Origin: Drosophila miranda
Taxonomy: Eukaryota > Arthropoda > Insecta > Diptera > Drosophilidae
Assembly: GCF_003369915.1 (NCBI RefSeq)
Contig: NW_022881603.1
Span: 7,857,249 to 7,921,248 of the forward strand
Direction of reading: 5' to 3'
Length of the DNA stretch: 64,000 nt
Below, in pieces: positions 34,208 to 46,348 of this stretch (the first letter of the stretch is position 1; each line of letters opens with the position of its first letter). Under the pieces are notes generated by a model. That model was not told the DNA's origin, did not search any database, and was given only the letters and a program-made list of their open reading frames with translations. The position numbers and the translations under genes are program-made.

Positions 34208-34875
34208 TGTTTTCGGGTTTTCGGTTTTTTTTTTTTTTTGATCGAAGCGACTTCACAGTTTGAGGTTTGTTTTTCCACTGAGAAATTGGTCAGTAGCGGA
34301 GTGGCGTTAAAACTGCGCGCCCCAGCCAAGTTTCATCGGCTTTTCTTATCAACGAGCTTTTTTATGTGTAAATAACCCTATCATATGGGGGTAGGTACAT
34401 ACATATGTACATATATCTGAATGAGAAGGAGCATTTGTGCGCAGAGTACGACAATAGGTATTGATAGTGAGGCCTTGATTTCTACGCTTCGATATCTCTG
34501 GTCTTTTCCTGTTCTTGAAAAGCTCAAGTATCACACATATAGTACTGTGTCCGGGAATGAGTCATTAGTCGCTGGGCCCAGAGAGATTTTCCCTCTGTGA
34601 TGGTGACGGTGAGGGTACAGAAAGCGAAAGCAGGTGTTCCATTTCAATGAATCCATAAAACAATTTGACAACATGCCAGTAGCAGATATGTATTGTCGAA
34701 AAATCCCCCGAAACAATATTTCACAAGAGTTGATTAGCCTTTATCTAGACGAAAAGGTGCGAAAGGTTCATATATACATGCATATGTACTCTCCAGATAT
34801 TCTGTGACGAAAGATGACGCATTCATAAGGAAGTATATTCCGACAGGATTTGTATTCAATGTTATTCGTAGACAA
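34208..34875. other. Unique flank of the LOA insertion, copy 1
   Basis: Matches 41341-41989: a T tract, GATCGAAGCGACTTCACAG, and AT-rich DNA with repeated ACATACATATGTACATATA. No gene is supported. The last 13 bases, TATTCGTAGACAA (34863-34875), are the target-site duplication of the retrotransposon. Confidence 0.6.
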
Positions 34876-35354
34876 TCTGGTCTGATGAGCTCGTGAGGTA
34901 GCTCAAAGGGGGCCTAGCTGAGGCCACCGGACGGGTCGCGGGTTGCGGATAGCGAACGGCCTACCTCGGTAGGTCAGCTGCGAATAAGCGGGCATCCCTC
35001 ACGGGAGAGTACCGAAATAAGCAGTCCCGGACAGCCAGCGGGTGTTAGCTAGGTAGCAGCACTGACGATGCGCTTGTGGTGCCGCCTCAATAAGTAGCTC
35101 ACACACTCCCATCCATACACAATACCTACCCACATCCCAACCCCCACACCCACCTCACACCGGGCCGGACTAAGTGTGTTACTCGACCCGTGCCGAGAGT
35201 CAGTCTGGCTGGGGGCCCGGTATAAAAACTAGCCCAGTCGCTAACGGAGGGCTCAGGGACTTGGCAGCCCCCTGTTCTAATGATGCCTTACCCGGGCAAC
35301 GTGGATCTCTGCCCGGGCTGACCTTTCCCTTTCTCTGCATCTCGTGGGAACAGG

Positions 35355-36691
35355 ATGTATAACAAGAACAAAAACCAAAAAACAAACAAAAAAACAAATG
35401 AGTGCGGCGCTCCCCAAATGCCAACTGGGAGCAATCTCAAGCTCGGAAAGGCAGCGGCCCAAAGGCCTGGCCCAACCGGCTGTATAGTAGGGAATACCTG
35501 CAAGGTGGAAGGTGCCTGTGCGAACCCGAGGGGGTCCCATCCCGAATCCGGTGTGGGTGGCAAGGTAACTCCCGAAGCTGACACCTTGGAAGGAAAGCTA
35601 AGCAATATTGCGGCTGCCCGACCTTCTGGTAAAGCGGAGGGGGTTGACTTGCCGTCGACAAGCGCCCAAGCCAGACGCTACACATATGCCGAAAAGAGGA
35701 GTGCAGGGCACATACTCCGTCGGCAACACGCCAGTAGTGAAGCCAGCCCATCAGCCGACTGGCTGAAGAAGGTGGAATGGGCTTCGGCCGTGCTCCCGGA
35801 GTTCGACTTGGGACAGAAAAAGGTGGCCCCCCAAGCCAAGAGACAGCGCTCGCAGGAGACACCGGGACCGGTAGCAAAGCGCTCCAGAGTGCTGCCAAAT
35901 GTCTCCTTTGCGCAGATTGCCAAGGAGAGGACGCTAATTGGTGCCCTCGACAGAGGCAGCGCAGAGGGTAGAATCCCAAGGAGTCAGTGAAAGTGGGTGG
36001 AAGCGGCACTGGCCGACCGCTGCTTCGAACTCCTCGACAAAGACCCTGGACCTCCGCCAGTCTGCAAGGACATGGGGTGGTTCCAGGGCAATGTTAAGAT
36101 AATTGCCTGCGAAGACGAGCGCTCTGTAAAGCTTTATAAAGCGGCGGTAGCGCAGGTCGGCGAGGTCTATGCTGGGGCGAAACTCGTCGCAGTCGACTGG
36201 AGCGAGGTGCCCAGCAGACCGAGGGCCAGAATTTGGGTGCCGGCTACCTTTAAGGAGCCAGAACGCATCCTCAAGATGCTGCAGAGATGCAACCCAGGAC
36301 TACCAACCTCAGATTGGAAGGTAGCCAAGGTTGAGACGACACAAGGGCCGACTAATCAGGCAGTGCTCGTTCTCAATAAAGAGTCGCAGCAAAAGGAGAG
36401 CTAAACTTCGGCTTCAGCTCGGTCACCATCAAGGTGTACAAATCGGACGCGGCGGCCGCGGCGCTTCCTGTCGTCAACCCAGACGTGCAGGATGTCGCTG
36501 CGGAGATCGAAGCGCCGGAGATCGACGAGCTGGAGCCAGACCAGGAAGGCTTCTCCTCAGAGACAGAGCTGATGCTCGACTTTGAGTCAATGTGCCGAGA
36601 GAGAGTCTCAGATGACTCGGATGCGGACATCACGGTGGTGGAGAATCTTGAAGATGGTCCTAACGATCCTTCAAATAAATCTCCACTGTAA
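35355..36691 (+). pseudogene. LOA-type ORF1, copy 1, disrupted
   Basis: A conceptual ~445-residue protein: a basic, Lys/Asn-rich start, a Ser/Ala-rich linker (RRYTYAEKRSAGHILRRQ), then a globular region (LADRCFELLDKDPGPPP, RPRARIWVPATFKEPERIL) and an acidic C-terminus. An in-frame TGA (35988-35990) separates IPRSQ from KWVEAAL, probably a former Trp codon. A frameshift near 36395-36405 passes from KESQQKE into LNFGFSSVT. Both lesions are shared with copy 2. The globular part is of the type found in LOA-family ORF1s; no CCHC knuckle is seen. The end overlaps the ORF2 start. Confidence 0.7.
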
Positions 36692-39248
36692 AGCAGCATC
36701 GGCTGCTCTCATACTCCGCCTAGACGCAAGCGGAGCCGACGTAGTCCTGATCCAGGAGCCTTGGGTGGTAGGAGGCAAGGTCTGTGGATTGGGGACGAGG
36801 GAATACAAGATCATTGTATCCCAAAATGAAGGTAAAATCCGTACCTGCATACTTGCTAGAAAGCACCTAAATATCTTTCTGCTCCATAATTATAGCGATG
36901 GCGATAACACGGCGGTAAGCCTAGAACTAAAAGGGAATCATCTCAGGATGGTGGCGTCCTGTATGGCCCACGAGGAGGATGATCCTCCGAACGACCTTGT
37001 TCGCAAAATAGCCAGCGACAGCGAAAGGACGGACAAAGACCTACTTATAGGTTGCGATGCCAACGCCCACCACACCCAATGGGGGAGCACGGACACGAAT
37101 GTAAGGGGTGAGTCACTGTTCAGCTTCATCCTGAACTCAAATTTATTCATATGCAATCGGGGTAACGACCCCACATTTATAATTAAAAATCGGCAGGAGG
37201 TCATTGACCTCACGCTAGTGTCAAGCAAACTGCTGGATACAATCAAGAGCTGGAGAGTCCTAGGAGACCACTACTTCTCGGACCACAGGTATATCGAGAA
37301 GATATTATCCTTCGATATTCCCAAACCAACCGACTATATCAACCCCAGAAAAGCCAACTGGGAAAAATATAACACAACCCTGGAGGAGCTACTCCCTCCT
37401 AACGCCCCCAATTGCCCGAACACTGAAGACAACCTAAACCGTCTTGTGAACAGGTTTACGGATGCGTGCAACAAAGCCTTCAAGGCAGCATGCCCTTCTA
37501 CCAGACCAAGGGGGAAGAAGAAACCCCCCTGGTGGTCTAAGCAACTAGACACCCTTCGTAGAACTTGCAGGACTCTATTCAATAGAGCCACAACAGGAGA
37601 ACAGGATAATCACTGGGCAGACTATAAAACCAGTCCAGCACTATACAAAAAGGAAACGAGGAAGGCTAAAAGAGCCTCCTGGCAAAAATATTTCGGAGGC
37701 CGCAAGACTCCGGAAAGTTCTCTCAAAAACTACCCCCTCGGTAGGTTACCTCAAAAAGAATGATGGCACGTGGACCAACTCTAGTGAGGAGTCCCTACAC
37801 ATTCTTCTCGACACGCATTTCCCCGGATGCACATCCACCGAGCCGTCACACCTCCCAGGAGAGGGATCGGTAGAATCGATGGACCATATCCTTACAAAAG
37901 GAACATAAGTTGGGCAGTAAACAGCTTCAACCCGTTTAAATCGCCAGGCCCGGACCAGGTAATCCCGGCCCAACTTCAGAAGGCCGGGGAGACGGCCATC
38001 AACTGGCTACATAGTATCTTCAGGAAGATACTGGCGGTATGTACAATACCGCAAGCGTGGCTTAAGGCTAGGATAGTTTTCATCACTAAAGCAGGCAAAG
38101 CCTCACACGCAACCCCGAAAGAATTTAGACCAATCAGTTTATCGTCTTTCCTACTCAAAACCTTTGAGAGACTTATCGGGTTACAATTACGGACTACCAT
38201 AAGTCCCCAGATGTACTCAAGTGCGCAGCATGCCTACCGGAAAGGAAAATCCACGGAAACGGCACTTCACGAAGTGATCCTGAGTGTAGAAAAATCCCTG
38301 CATCTCAAAGAATACTCACTAATAGCTTTTCTCGATATCGAGGGAGCCTTCAACAACGTCACACCGGGCGCCATTACAGAAGCCCTGACTGACCTGGGGG
38401 TGGACCGTCACTTAGTGATGCTCATTGATCAATTGCTCATACGCAGGACGGTGACATCATCGATTGGATCGTCCACCCAGTCAAGGTATGTCAACAGAGG
38501 AACCCCGCAAGGGGGAGTTCTGTCTCCTCTTCTATGGAACATTGCAGTCAATAAGATTCTATGCGACCTGGAAGAGGGGGGCTGTAAAGTAGTGGCATAC
38601 GCGGATGACGTTGCAATTATCTTTGCGGGGAAATACCCCCAAACACTATGCGACCTAATGACCGCAAAGCTTGCTCGATTGTCCGAATGGACAGAATCGC
38701 GCGGATTGGGACTAAATCCCTCGAAAACGGAACTCGTGTTATTCACAAAAAAATACAAGGTCCCGCCCCTCAACCCCCCAACACTAAACGGATACAGGCT
38801 CTCCTTCAGCGACAGTGCCAGTTACTTAGGGTTGGTAATTGACAAAAAGCTTAGCTGGAACCTGAATGTCAAGGATAGAGTGAGGAAGGCAACCACCGCA
38901 CTCTATACTTGCAAAAAAGCTATCGGCCTAAAGTGGGGCATGAACCCAAGCATAGTCCGATGGATATATCTGGCAATAGTCAGACCTATAATACTCTACG
39001 GAGTTACTGTCTGGTGGCCTGCCCTAACAAAAAGGACAATCACCAATCAGCTGGGCAAGGTTCAGCGAACAGCCGCCCTCTGCATCAGTGGAGCTCTTCG
39101 AACTACACCAAATGATGCGCTAAACGCCATGTTATGCCTTCAGAGCCTTGACTTTGCAGGAAAGGAGCGGGCAGAAATGGCAGCAATACGTCTTAGGGAC
39201 TCTGAAAAATGGGTACCCCAGAACATAGGTCACTCATCTATACTAAAT
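36654..39248 (+). pseudogene. LOA-type ORF2 (APE endonuclease-RT), copy 1, frameshifted and truncated
   Basis: From MVLTILQINLHC the frame encodes an APE-like endonuclease (IQEPW, GCDANAHHTQWGS, and SDH in FSDHRYI, all key residues kept). A one-base loss near 37697 shifts it before RLRKVLS, and another near 37905 shifts it before ISWAVNSFNPFKSPGPD. From there the RT is open: EFRPISLSSFLLK, FLDIEGAFNN, GTPQGGVLSPLL, AYADDVAI. It ends at LNN where a DINE interrupts. The frameshifts are shared with copy 2. The RNase H domain, present at 47461-48380 in copy 2, is lost. Confidence 0.8.
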
Positions 39249-40316
39249 AACGAGGGGGAACGTTGTGAGTTGCTGCGGACACCGCAACTCTACGGTTATA
39301 CCCGATACTAAGTCAGTATGGCTCTCCTCCGGCAGACGCCGCTAATATTAAACGACACGACAAAGAGTGCGTGCGAGAGAGACAGAAAATCAGTCTGAGC
39401 GTGACGTCGGGCGCTGCGTAGCCACTGCAAATTGATTTGTTCCTATTGGCTATAAAAATGATCTGATCTGATCCAGATTCAGCAATCTGATAGATATGGT
39501 CATTATCTATGATTCTGCGTTTTTAGTTTTCTCGAATGTGCAATATTGTGGATGCAACAAATTTTCGTCTTTTGTGTGGGCGGAAGGGGGTGGGGCGAAA
39601 TTTTGAGATACACGTTTTATAGTAAGATCTAACAGGAGTGCGGATACCAAATTTGGTTACTCTAGCCTTAATAGTCTCTGAGATTTTTGAATATCCCCAG
39701 ATTTTCGTCCTTTGCGGGGGCGGAAGGGGGTGTGGCGAAATTTTGAAACAAACTCGTCTCGGTCCGATATATTAGGAGTGTGGATACCAAATTTGGTTGC
39801 TCTAGCTTTTATAGTCTCTGAGATCTAGGCGCTAATGTTTTACTCTAAGCAAAGCCGCCTATACTACGTGTGTGTTAGAGAGACAGGGCGAGAAAAAATG
39901 AAATTGTTTTCTTGATGCTGGCTATAATAATAATACGATAAAATTCAGATTCCGCAGTCATAAAGATATGGTCATCTTCTACGATTCTGCTTTTTTAGTT
40001 TTCTCGTATCGTCGAAATTGTGGATGCTACAGATTTTCGCCCTTTGTGGGGGCAGAAGTGGGCGGGGCGAAGTTTTAAAATATTCTTGTAGCAGTGACAT
40101 ATCACAGAAGTCTGGATCCAAAACATCGTTGCTCTCGCTTTTATAGTCTTTGAGCACTAGGCGCTGAAGGGGACGGACAGACGGACAGACGGACGGACGG
40201 ACAGACGGACAGACGGACAGACAGACATGGCTCAATCGACTCGGCTATTGATGCTGATCAAGAATATATATACTTTATGGGGTCGGAAACGATTCCTTTT
40301 GAACGTTACACACATC
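39249..40316 (-). mobile_element. DINE-1-like element nested in the LOA element, 5' truncated
   Basis: Starts AACGAGGGGGAACG inside the LOA ORF2 and ends in ...ACGTTACACACATC at the duplication B junction, missing the last ~90 bp of its 5' end. Corresponds to 46349-47460. Confidence 0.9.
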
Positions 40317-40865
40317 TGGGAGCATCTCGCCCTCGTGCATGGCCCGTCCGGCGTAAATGGGAGTCCGGTCAGAGTCATGGCCAGCGACAACAGCTCCAGG
40401 CGGAGTGTAGGCGGGCGAGGCCGAAACCCAAACGTCCCGCTGCTGGTAGGACCTCGTAGGTGTTGATACGCACCTCCTGGCCGCCGAAGGGGATGTAAAG
40501 GCAGCCGTGCGAAGGATGCACCTTGCCGACGCTCAAGCTGCCGGCATGGTGACCCCGTCCCACGTAAAGGGGCTCGCCGGTGCGTGTAGTACCACTGCGA
40601 ACTGCATTGGGCGGCACACCACCGCTGCAGCTGGGCACCCAAGCGAAGCCCTGTCCAACCAGCACCTCGTAGTGGGTCTTCGAGTGTTCCGCTCCACCAT
40701 AGGCCAAGTAGGCACAACCCTTGCTGGGAATGACCTTGGCAGGCAGGTTTTCGCCCTCGTGGAAGGATCGGCCCACATAGATGGGGCTGCGATCCGAGTC
40801 GTGGCCACCGATGACAGCGTAGGGTGGCAGTGCGGCGTATGGAGTTGAGTGCACCCAGGTGTGTT
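40317..40865 (-). pseudogene. DM9 gene B, duplicated copy, 3' truncated
   Basis: An exon starts after the acceptor at 40866-40867 (phase 2): HTWVHSTPYAALPPYAVIGG, then DRSPIYVGRSFHEGENLPAK and KGCAYLAYGG, typical DM9 text. The TYEVL frameshift near 40440-40450 is present here as in 33464-34207. The 3' half ends at 40317, joined to DINE sequence by the duplication. This shows what the 5' side of gene B looked like. A first coding exon was not found with confidence. Confidence 0.8.
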
Positions 40866-40964
40866 CTGCAAGGAGAGGACCAGAGGAACCGATAAGCTTT
40901 GACTGCGCGATAAGATAACACTAGGTTCTTTCTTTTTTTTGTTCCTATATATTCAAGGGTGCCG

Positions 40965-41275
40965 TGTATTTCGACAATGAATTGCTATTCATTGGTTGGG
41001 GAATCGGTTGGGGCAGGGGGAGTTTCTACATATTCTACGAAAACTCTCTCTGGGCTGACTGGGCGCACTCGTCCTACCAATGCTCAAAACTGCTCCTGGC
41101 TGCACGGCGCCTGGAAGAGTGCAAAGAAAAGCGGAGAACCAAACAGGAGAGAAATGTACTCGAGTCAGACACAGAGCTGTGGGATGGGTGGGGGTGTTTT
41201 TCGACTTTGATCCGAACTTTCAACCGATTTTTGATGCAACTTCTCATGGCACATACCCATTTTAATTTTCTGTAG
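40965..41275 (+). other. Candidate coding exon of unknown gene
   Basis: After an acceptor-like TATATATTCAAG (ending near 40958), one frame runs open to a stop near 41275. Its text (FDNELLFIGWGIGWGRGS, FYENSLWADWAHSSYQC, then a charged EECKEKRRTKQE helix) looks coding, with aromatic-rich hydrophobic and basic parts. I do not recognise the family. It lies between two divergently oriented DM9 genes and is absent from duplication copy 1. It could be the last exon of an interrupted gene or chance. Confidence 0.3.
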
Positions 41276-41989
41276 ATATTTATTCCTCTGTATAAATGTA
41301 AAACTTTGTACGATATATAGTACGTCTTCTGGCGTTGACTTTTTTTTTTTTTTGATCGAAGCGACTTCACAGTTTGAGGTTTGTTTTTCCACTGAGAAAT
41401 TGGTCAGTAGCGGAGTGGCGTTAAAACTGCGCACCCCAGCCAAGTTTCATCGGCTTTTCTTATCAACGAGCTTTTTTATGTGTAAATAACCCTATCATAT
41501 GGGGGTAGGTACATACATATGTACATATATCTGAATGAGAAGGAGCATTTGTGCGCAGAGTACGACAATAGGTATTGATAGTGAGGCCTTGATTTCTACG
41601 CTTCGATATCTCTGGTCTTTTCCTGTTCTTGAAAAGCTCAAGTATCACACATATAGTACTATGTCCGGGAATGAGTCATTAGTCGCTGGGCCCAGAGAGA
41701 TTTTCCCTCTGTGATGGTGACGGTGAGGGTACAGAAAGCGAAAGCAGGTGTTCCATTTCAATGAATCCATAAAACAATTTGACAACATGCCAGTAGCAGA
41801 TATGTATTGTCGAAAAATCCCCCGAAACAATATTTCACAAGAGTTGATTAGCCTTTATCTAGACGAAAAGGTGCGAAAGGTTCATATATACATGCATATG
41901 TACTCTCCAGATATTCTGTGACGAAAGATGACGCATTCATAAGGAAGTATATTCCGACAGGATTTGTATTCAATGTTATTCGTAGACAA
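41276..41989. other. Unique flank of the LOA insertion, copy 2
   Basis: Contains a T tract, then sequence matching 34230-34875, ending with the target-site repeat TATTCGTAGACAA at 41977-41989. No gene is supported. Confidence 0.6.
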
Positions 41990-42457
41990 TCTGGTCTGAT
42001 GAGCTCGTGAGGTAGCTCAAAGGGGGCCTAGCTGAGGCCACCGGACGGGTCGCGGGTTGCGGATAGCGAACGGCCTACCTCGGTAGGTCAGCTGCGAATA
42101 AGCGGGCATCATACCGAAATAAGCAGTCCCGGACAGCCAGCGGGTGTTAGCTAGGTAGCAGCACTGACGATGCGCTTGTGGTGCCGCCTCAATAAGTAGC
42201 TCACACACTCCCATCCATACACAATACCTACCCACATCCCAACCCCCACACCCACCTCACACCGGGCCGGACTAAGGGTGTTACTCGACCCGTGCCGAGA
42301 GTCAGTCTGGCTGGGGGCCCGGTATAAAAAACTAGCCCAGTCGCTAACGGAGGGCTCAGGGACTTGGCAGCCCCCTGTTCTAATGATGCCTTACCCGGGC
42401 AACGTGGATCTCTGCCCGGGCTGACCTTTCCCTTTCTCTGCATCTCGTGGGAACAGG

Positions 42458-43793
42458 ATGTATAACAAGAACAAAAACCAAAAAACAAACAAAAAAACAA
42501 ATGAGTGCGGCGCTCCCAAATGCCAACTGGGAGCAATCTCAAGCTCGGAAAGGCAGCGGCCCAAAGGCCTGGCCCAACCGGCTGTATAGTAGGGAATACC
42601 TGCAAGGTGGAAGGTGCCTGTGCGAACCCGAGGGGGTCCCATCCCGAATCCGGTGTGGGTGGCAAGGTAACTCCCGAAGCTGACACCTTGGAAGGAAAGC
42701 TAAGCAATATTGCGGCTGCCCGACCTTCTGGTAAAGCGGAGGGGGTTGACTTGCCGTCGACAAGCGCCCAAGCCAGACGCTACACATATGCCGAAAAGAG
42801 GAGTGCAGGGCACATACTCCGTCGGCAACACGCCAGTAGTGAAGCCAGCCCATCAGCCGACTGGCTGAAGAAGGTGGAATGGGCTTCGGCCGTGCTCCCG
42901 GAGTTCACCTTGGAACAGAAAAAGGTGGCTCCCCAAGCCAAGAGACAGCGCTCGCAGGAGACACCGGGACCGGTAGCAAAGCGCTCCAGAGTGCTGCCAA
43001 ATGTCTCCTTTGCGCAGATTGCCAAGGAGAGGACGCTAATTGGTGTCCTCGACAGAGGCAGCGCAGAGGGTAGAATCCCAAGGAGTCAGTGAAAGTGGGT
43101 GGAAGCGGCACTGGCCGACCGCTGCTTCGAACTCCTCGACAAAGACCCTGGACCTCCGCCAGTCTGCAAGGACATGGGGTGGTTCCAGGGCAATGTTAAG
43201 ATAATTGCCTGCGAAGACGAGCGCTCTGTAAAGCTTTATAAAGCGGCGGTAGCGCAGGTCGGCGAGGTCTATGCTGGGGCGAAACTCGTCGCAGTCGACT
43301 GGAGCGAGGTGCCCAGCAGACCGAGGGCCAGAATTTGGGTGCCGGCTACCTTTAAGGAGCCAGAACGCATCCTCAAGATGCTGCAGAGATGCAACCCAGG
43401 ACTACCAACCTCAGATTGGAAGGTAGCCAAGGTTGAGACGACACAAGGGCCGACTAATCAGGCAGTGCTCGTTCTCAATAAAGAGTCGCAGCAAAAGGAG
43501 AGATAAACTTCGGCTTCAGCTCGGTCACCATCAAGGTGTACAAATCGGACGCGGCGGCCGCGGCGCTTCCTGTCGTCAACCCAGACGTGCAGGATGTCGC
43601 TGCGGAGATCGAAGCGCCGGAGATCGACGAGCTGGAGCCAGACCAGGAAGGCTTCTCCTCAGAGACAGAGCTGATGCTCGACTTTGAGTCAATGTGCCGA
43701 GAGAGAGTCTCAGATGACTCGGACGCGGACATCACGGTGGTGGAGAATCTTGAAGATGGTCCTAACGATCCTTCAAATAAATCTCCACTGTGA
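42458..43793 (+). pseudogene. LOA-type ORF1, copy 2, disrupted
   Basis: As at 35355-36691, with the same in-frame TGA (43090-43092) and the same frameshift near 43500. In addition a one-base loss at about 42516 (GCTCCCAAATG for GCTCCCCAAATG) breaks the start region in this copy only, so it arose after the duplication. Confidence 0.7.
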
Positions 43794-46348
43794 AGCAGCA
43801 TCGGCTGCTCTCATACTCCGCCTAGACGCAAGCGGAGCCGACGTAGTCCTGATCCAGGAGCCTTGGGTGGTAGGAGGCAAGGTCTGTGGATTGGGGACGA
43901 GGGAATACAAGATCATTGTATCCCAAAATGAAGGTAAAATCCGTACCTGCATACTTGCTAGAAAGCACCTAAATATCTTTCTGCTCCATAATTATAGCGA
44001 TGGCGATAACACGGCGGTAAGCCTAGAACTAAAAGGGAATCATCTCAGGCTGGTGGCGTCCTATATGGCCCACGAGGAGGATGATCCTCCGAACGACCTT
44101 GTTCGCAAAATAGCCAGCGACAGCGAAAGGACGGACAAAGACCTACTTATAGGTTGCGATGCCAACGCCCACCACACCCAATGGGGGAGCACGGACACGA
44201 ATGTAAGGGGTGAGTCACTGTTTAGCTTCATCCTGAACTCAAATTTATTCATATGCAATCGGGGTAACGACCCCACATTTATAATTAAAAATCGGCAGGA
44301 GGTCATTGACCTCACGCTAGTGTCAAGCAAACTGCTGGATACAATCAAGAGCTGGAGAGTCCTAGGAGACCACTACTTCTCGGACCACAGGTATATCGAG
44401 ACGATATTATCCTTCGATATTCCCAAACCAACCGACTATATCACCCCCAGAAAAGCCAACTGGGAAAAATATAACACAACCCTGGAGGAGCTACTCCCTC
44501 CTAACGCCCCTAATTGCCCGAACACTGAAGACAACCTAAACCGTCTTGTGAACAGGTTTACGGATGCGTGCAACAAAGCCTTCAAGGCAGCATGCCCTTC
44601 TACCAGACCAAGGGGAAGAAGAAACCCCCCTGGTGGTCTAAGCAACTAGACACCCTTCGTAGAACTTGCAGGACTCTATTCAATAGAGCCACAAGAACTA
44701 AGGAGGATAATCACTGGGCAGACTATAAAACCAGTCCAGCACTATACAAAAAGGAAACGAGGAAGGCTAAAAGAGCCTCCTGGCAAAAATATTTCGGAGG
44801 CCGCAAGACTCCGGAAAGTTCTCTCAAAAACTACCCCCTCGGTAGGTTACCTCAAAAAGAATGATGGCACGTGAACCAACTCTAGTGAGGAGTCCCTACA
44901 CATTCTTCTCGACACGCATTTCCCCGGATGCACATCCACCGAGCCGTCACACCTCCCAGGAGAGGGATCGGTAGAATCGATGGACCATATCCTTACAAAA
45001 GGAACATAAGTTGGGCAGTAAACAGCTTCAACCCGTTTAAATCGCCAGGCCCGGACCAGGTAATCCCGGCCCAACTTCAGAAGGCCGGGGAGACGGCCAT
45101 CAACTGGCTACATAGTATCTTCAGGAAGATACTGGCGGTATGTACAATACCGCAAGCGTGGCTTAAGGCTAGGATAGTTTTCATCCCTAAAGCAGGCAAA
45201 GCCTCACACTCAACCCCGAAAGAATTTAGACCAATCAGTTTATCGTCTTTCCTACTCAAAACCTTTGAGAGACTTATCGGGTTACAATTACGGACTACCA
45301 TAAGTCCCCAGCTGTACTCAAGTGCGCAGCATGCCTACCGGAAAGGAAAATCCACGGAAACGGCACTTCACGAAGTGATCCTGAGTGTAGAAAAATCCCT
45401 GCATCTCAAAGAATACTCACTAATAGCTTTTCTCGATATCGAGGGAGCCTTCAACAACGTCACACCGGGCGCCATTACAGAAGCCCTGACTGACCTGGGG
45501 GTGGACCGTCACTTAGTGATGCTCATTGATCAATTGCTCATACGCAGGACGGTGACATCATCGATTGGATCGTCCACCCAGTCAAGGTATGTCAACAGAG
45601 GAACCCCGCAAGGGGGAGTTCTGTCTCCTCTTCTATGGAACATTGCAGTCAATAAGATTCTATGCGACCTGGAAGAGGGGGGCTGTAAAGTAGTGGCATA
45701 CGCGGATGACGTTGCAATTATCTTTGCGGGGAAATACCCCCAAACACTATGCGACCTAATGACCGCAAAGCTTGCTCGATTGTCCGAATGGACAGAATCG
45801 CGCGGATTGGGACTAAATCCCTCGAAAACGGAACTCGTGTTATTCACAAAAAAATACAAGGTCCCGCCCTCAACCCCCCAACACTAAACGGATACAGGCT
45901 CTCCTTCAGCGACAGTGCCAGTTACTTAGGGTTGGTAATTGACAAAAAGCTTAGCTGGAACCTGAATGTCAAGGATAGAGTGAGGAAGGCAACTACAGCA
46001 CTCTATACTTGCAAAAAAGCTATCGGCCTAAAGTGGGGCATGAACCCAAGCATAGTCCGATGGATATATCTGGCAATAGTCAGACCTATAATACTCTACG
46101 GAGTTACTGTCTGGTGGCCTGCCCTAACAAAAAGGACAATCACCAATCAGCTGGGCAAGGTTCAGCGAACAGCCGCCCTCTGCATCAGTGGAGCTCTTCG
46201 AACTACACCAAATGATGCGCTAAACGCCATGTTATGCCTTCAGAGCCTTGACTTTGCAGGAAAGGAGCGGGCAGAAATGGCAGCAATACGTCTTAGGGAC
46301 TCTGAACAATGGGTACCCCAGAACATAGGTCACTCATCTATACTAAAT
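43756..46348 (+). pseudogene. LOA-type ORF2, copy 2, endonuclease-RT part
   Basis: Parallels 36654-39248 with the shared frameshifts. It has two private one-base deletions: near 44612 (AGGGGAAG for AGGGGGAAG) and near 45868 (CGCCCTCAAC for CGCCCCTCAAC). The catalytic AYADD and SDH motifs remain. The frame is split by the nested DINE, and the RNase H part resumes at 47461. Confidence 0.8.

Larger units (their letters stand above)
34876..39248 (+). mobile_element. LOA-clade (Bilbo/TRIM-like) non-LTR retrotransposon, copy 1, 3' truncated
   Basis: Begins TCTGGTCTGATGAGCTCG right after the TATTCGTAGACAA repeat and has ORF1 and ORF2 through the RT domain. It stops where a DINE is nested, and the RNase H part and 3' end are missing. 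It shares its 5' target-site sequence and nearly all disabling mutations with the copy at 41990, so both come from one insertion. The clade call rests on the APE-RT-RNase H order seen in copy 2 and the CCTAA tail; TRIM and Bilbo are known in obscura-group flies. Confidence 0.8.
33768..40316. repeat. Tandem segmental duplication B, copy 1 (~6.5 kb)
   Basis: The block from DM9 gene B to the inside of the DINE at 39249 recurs starting at 40317 (33768 corresponds to 40317). It includes a truncated retrotransposon. About 565 bp present in copy 2 (between about 40754 and 41340) is missing at 34207-34230. Confidence 0.88.

Noticed and set aside
34876..34920. CTGATGAG at the LOA 5' end as a hammerhead ribozyme
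   Set aside because: The core lacks the matching GAAA segment after stem II, and no convincing HDV-like fold could be drawn by eye either.
35437..36009. 190-codon minus-strand frame over LOA ORF1
   Set aside because: Shadow of the plus-strand retrotransposon ORF1.
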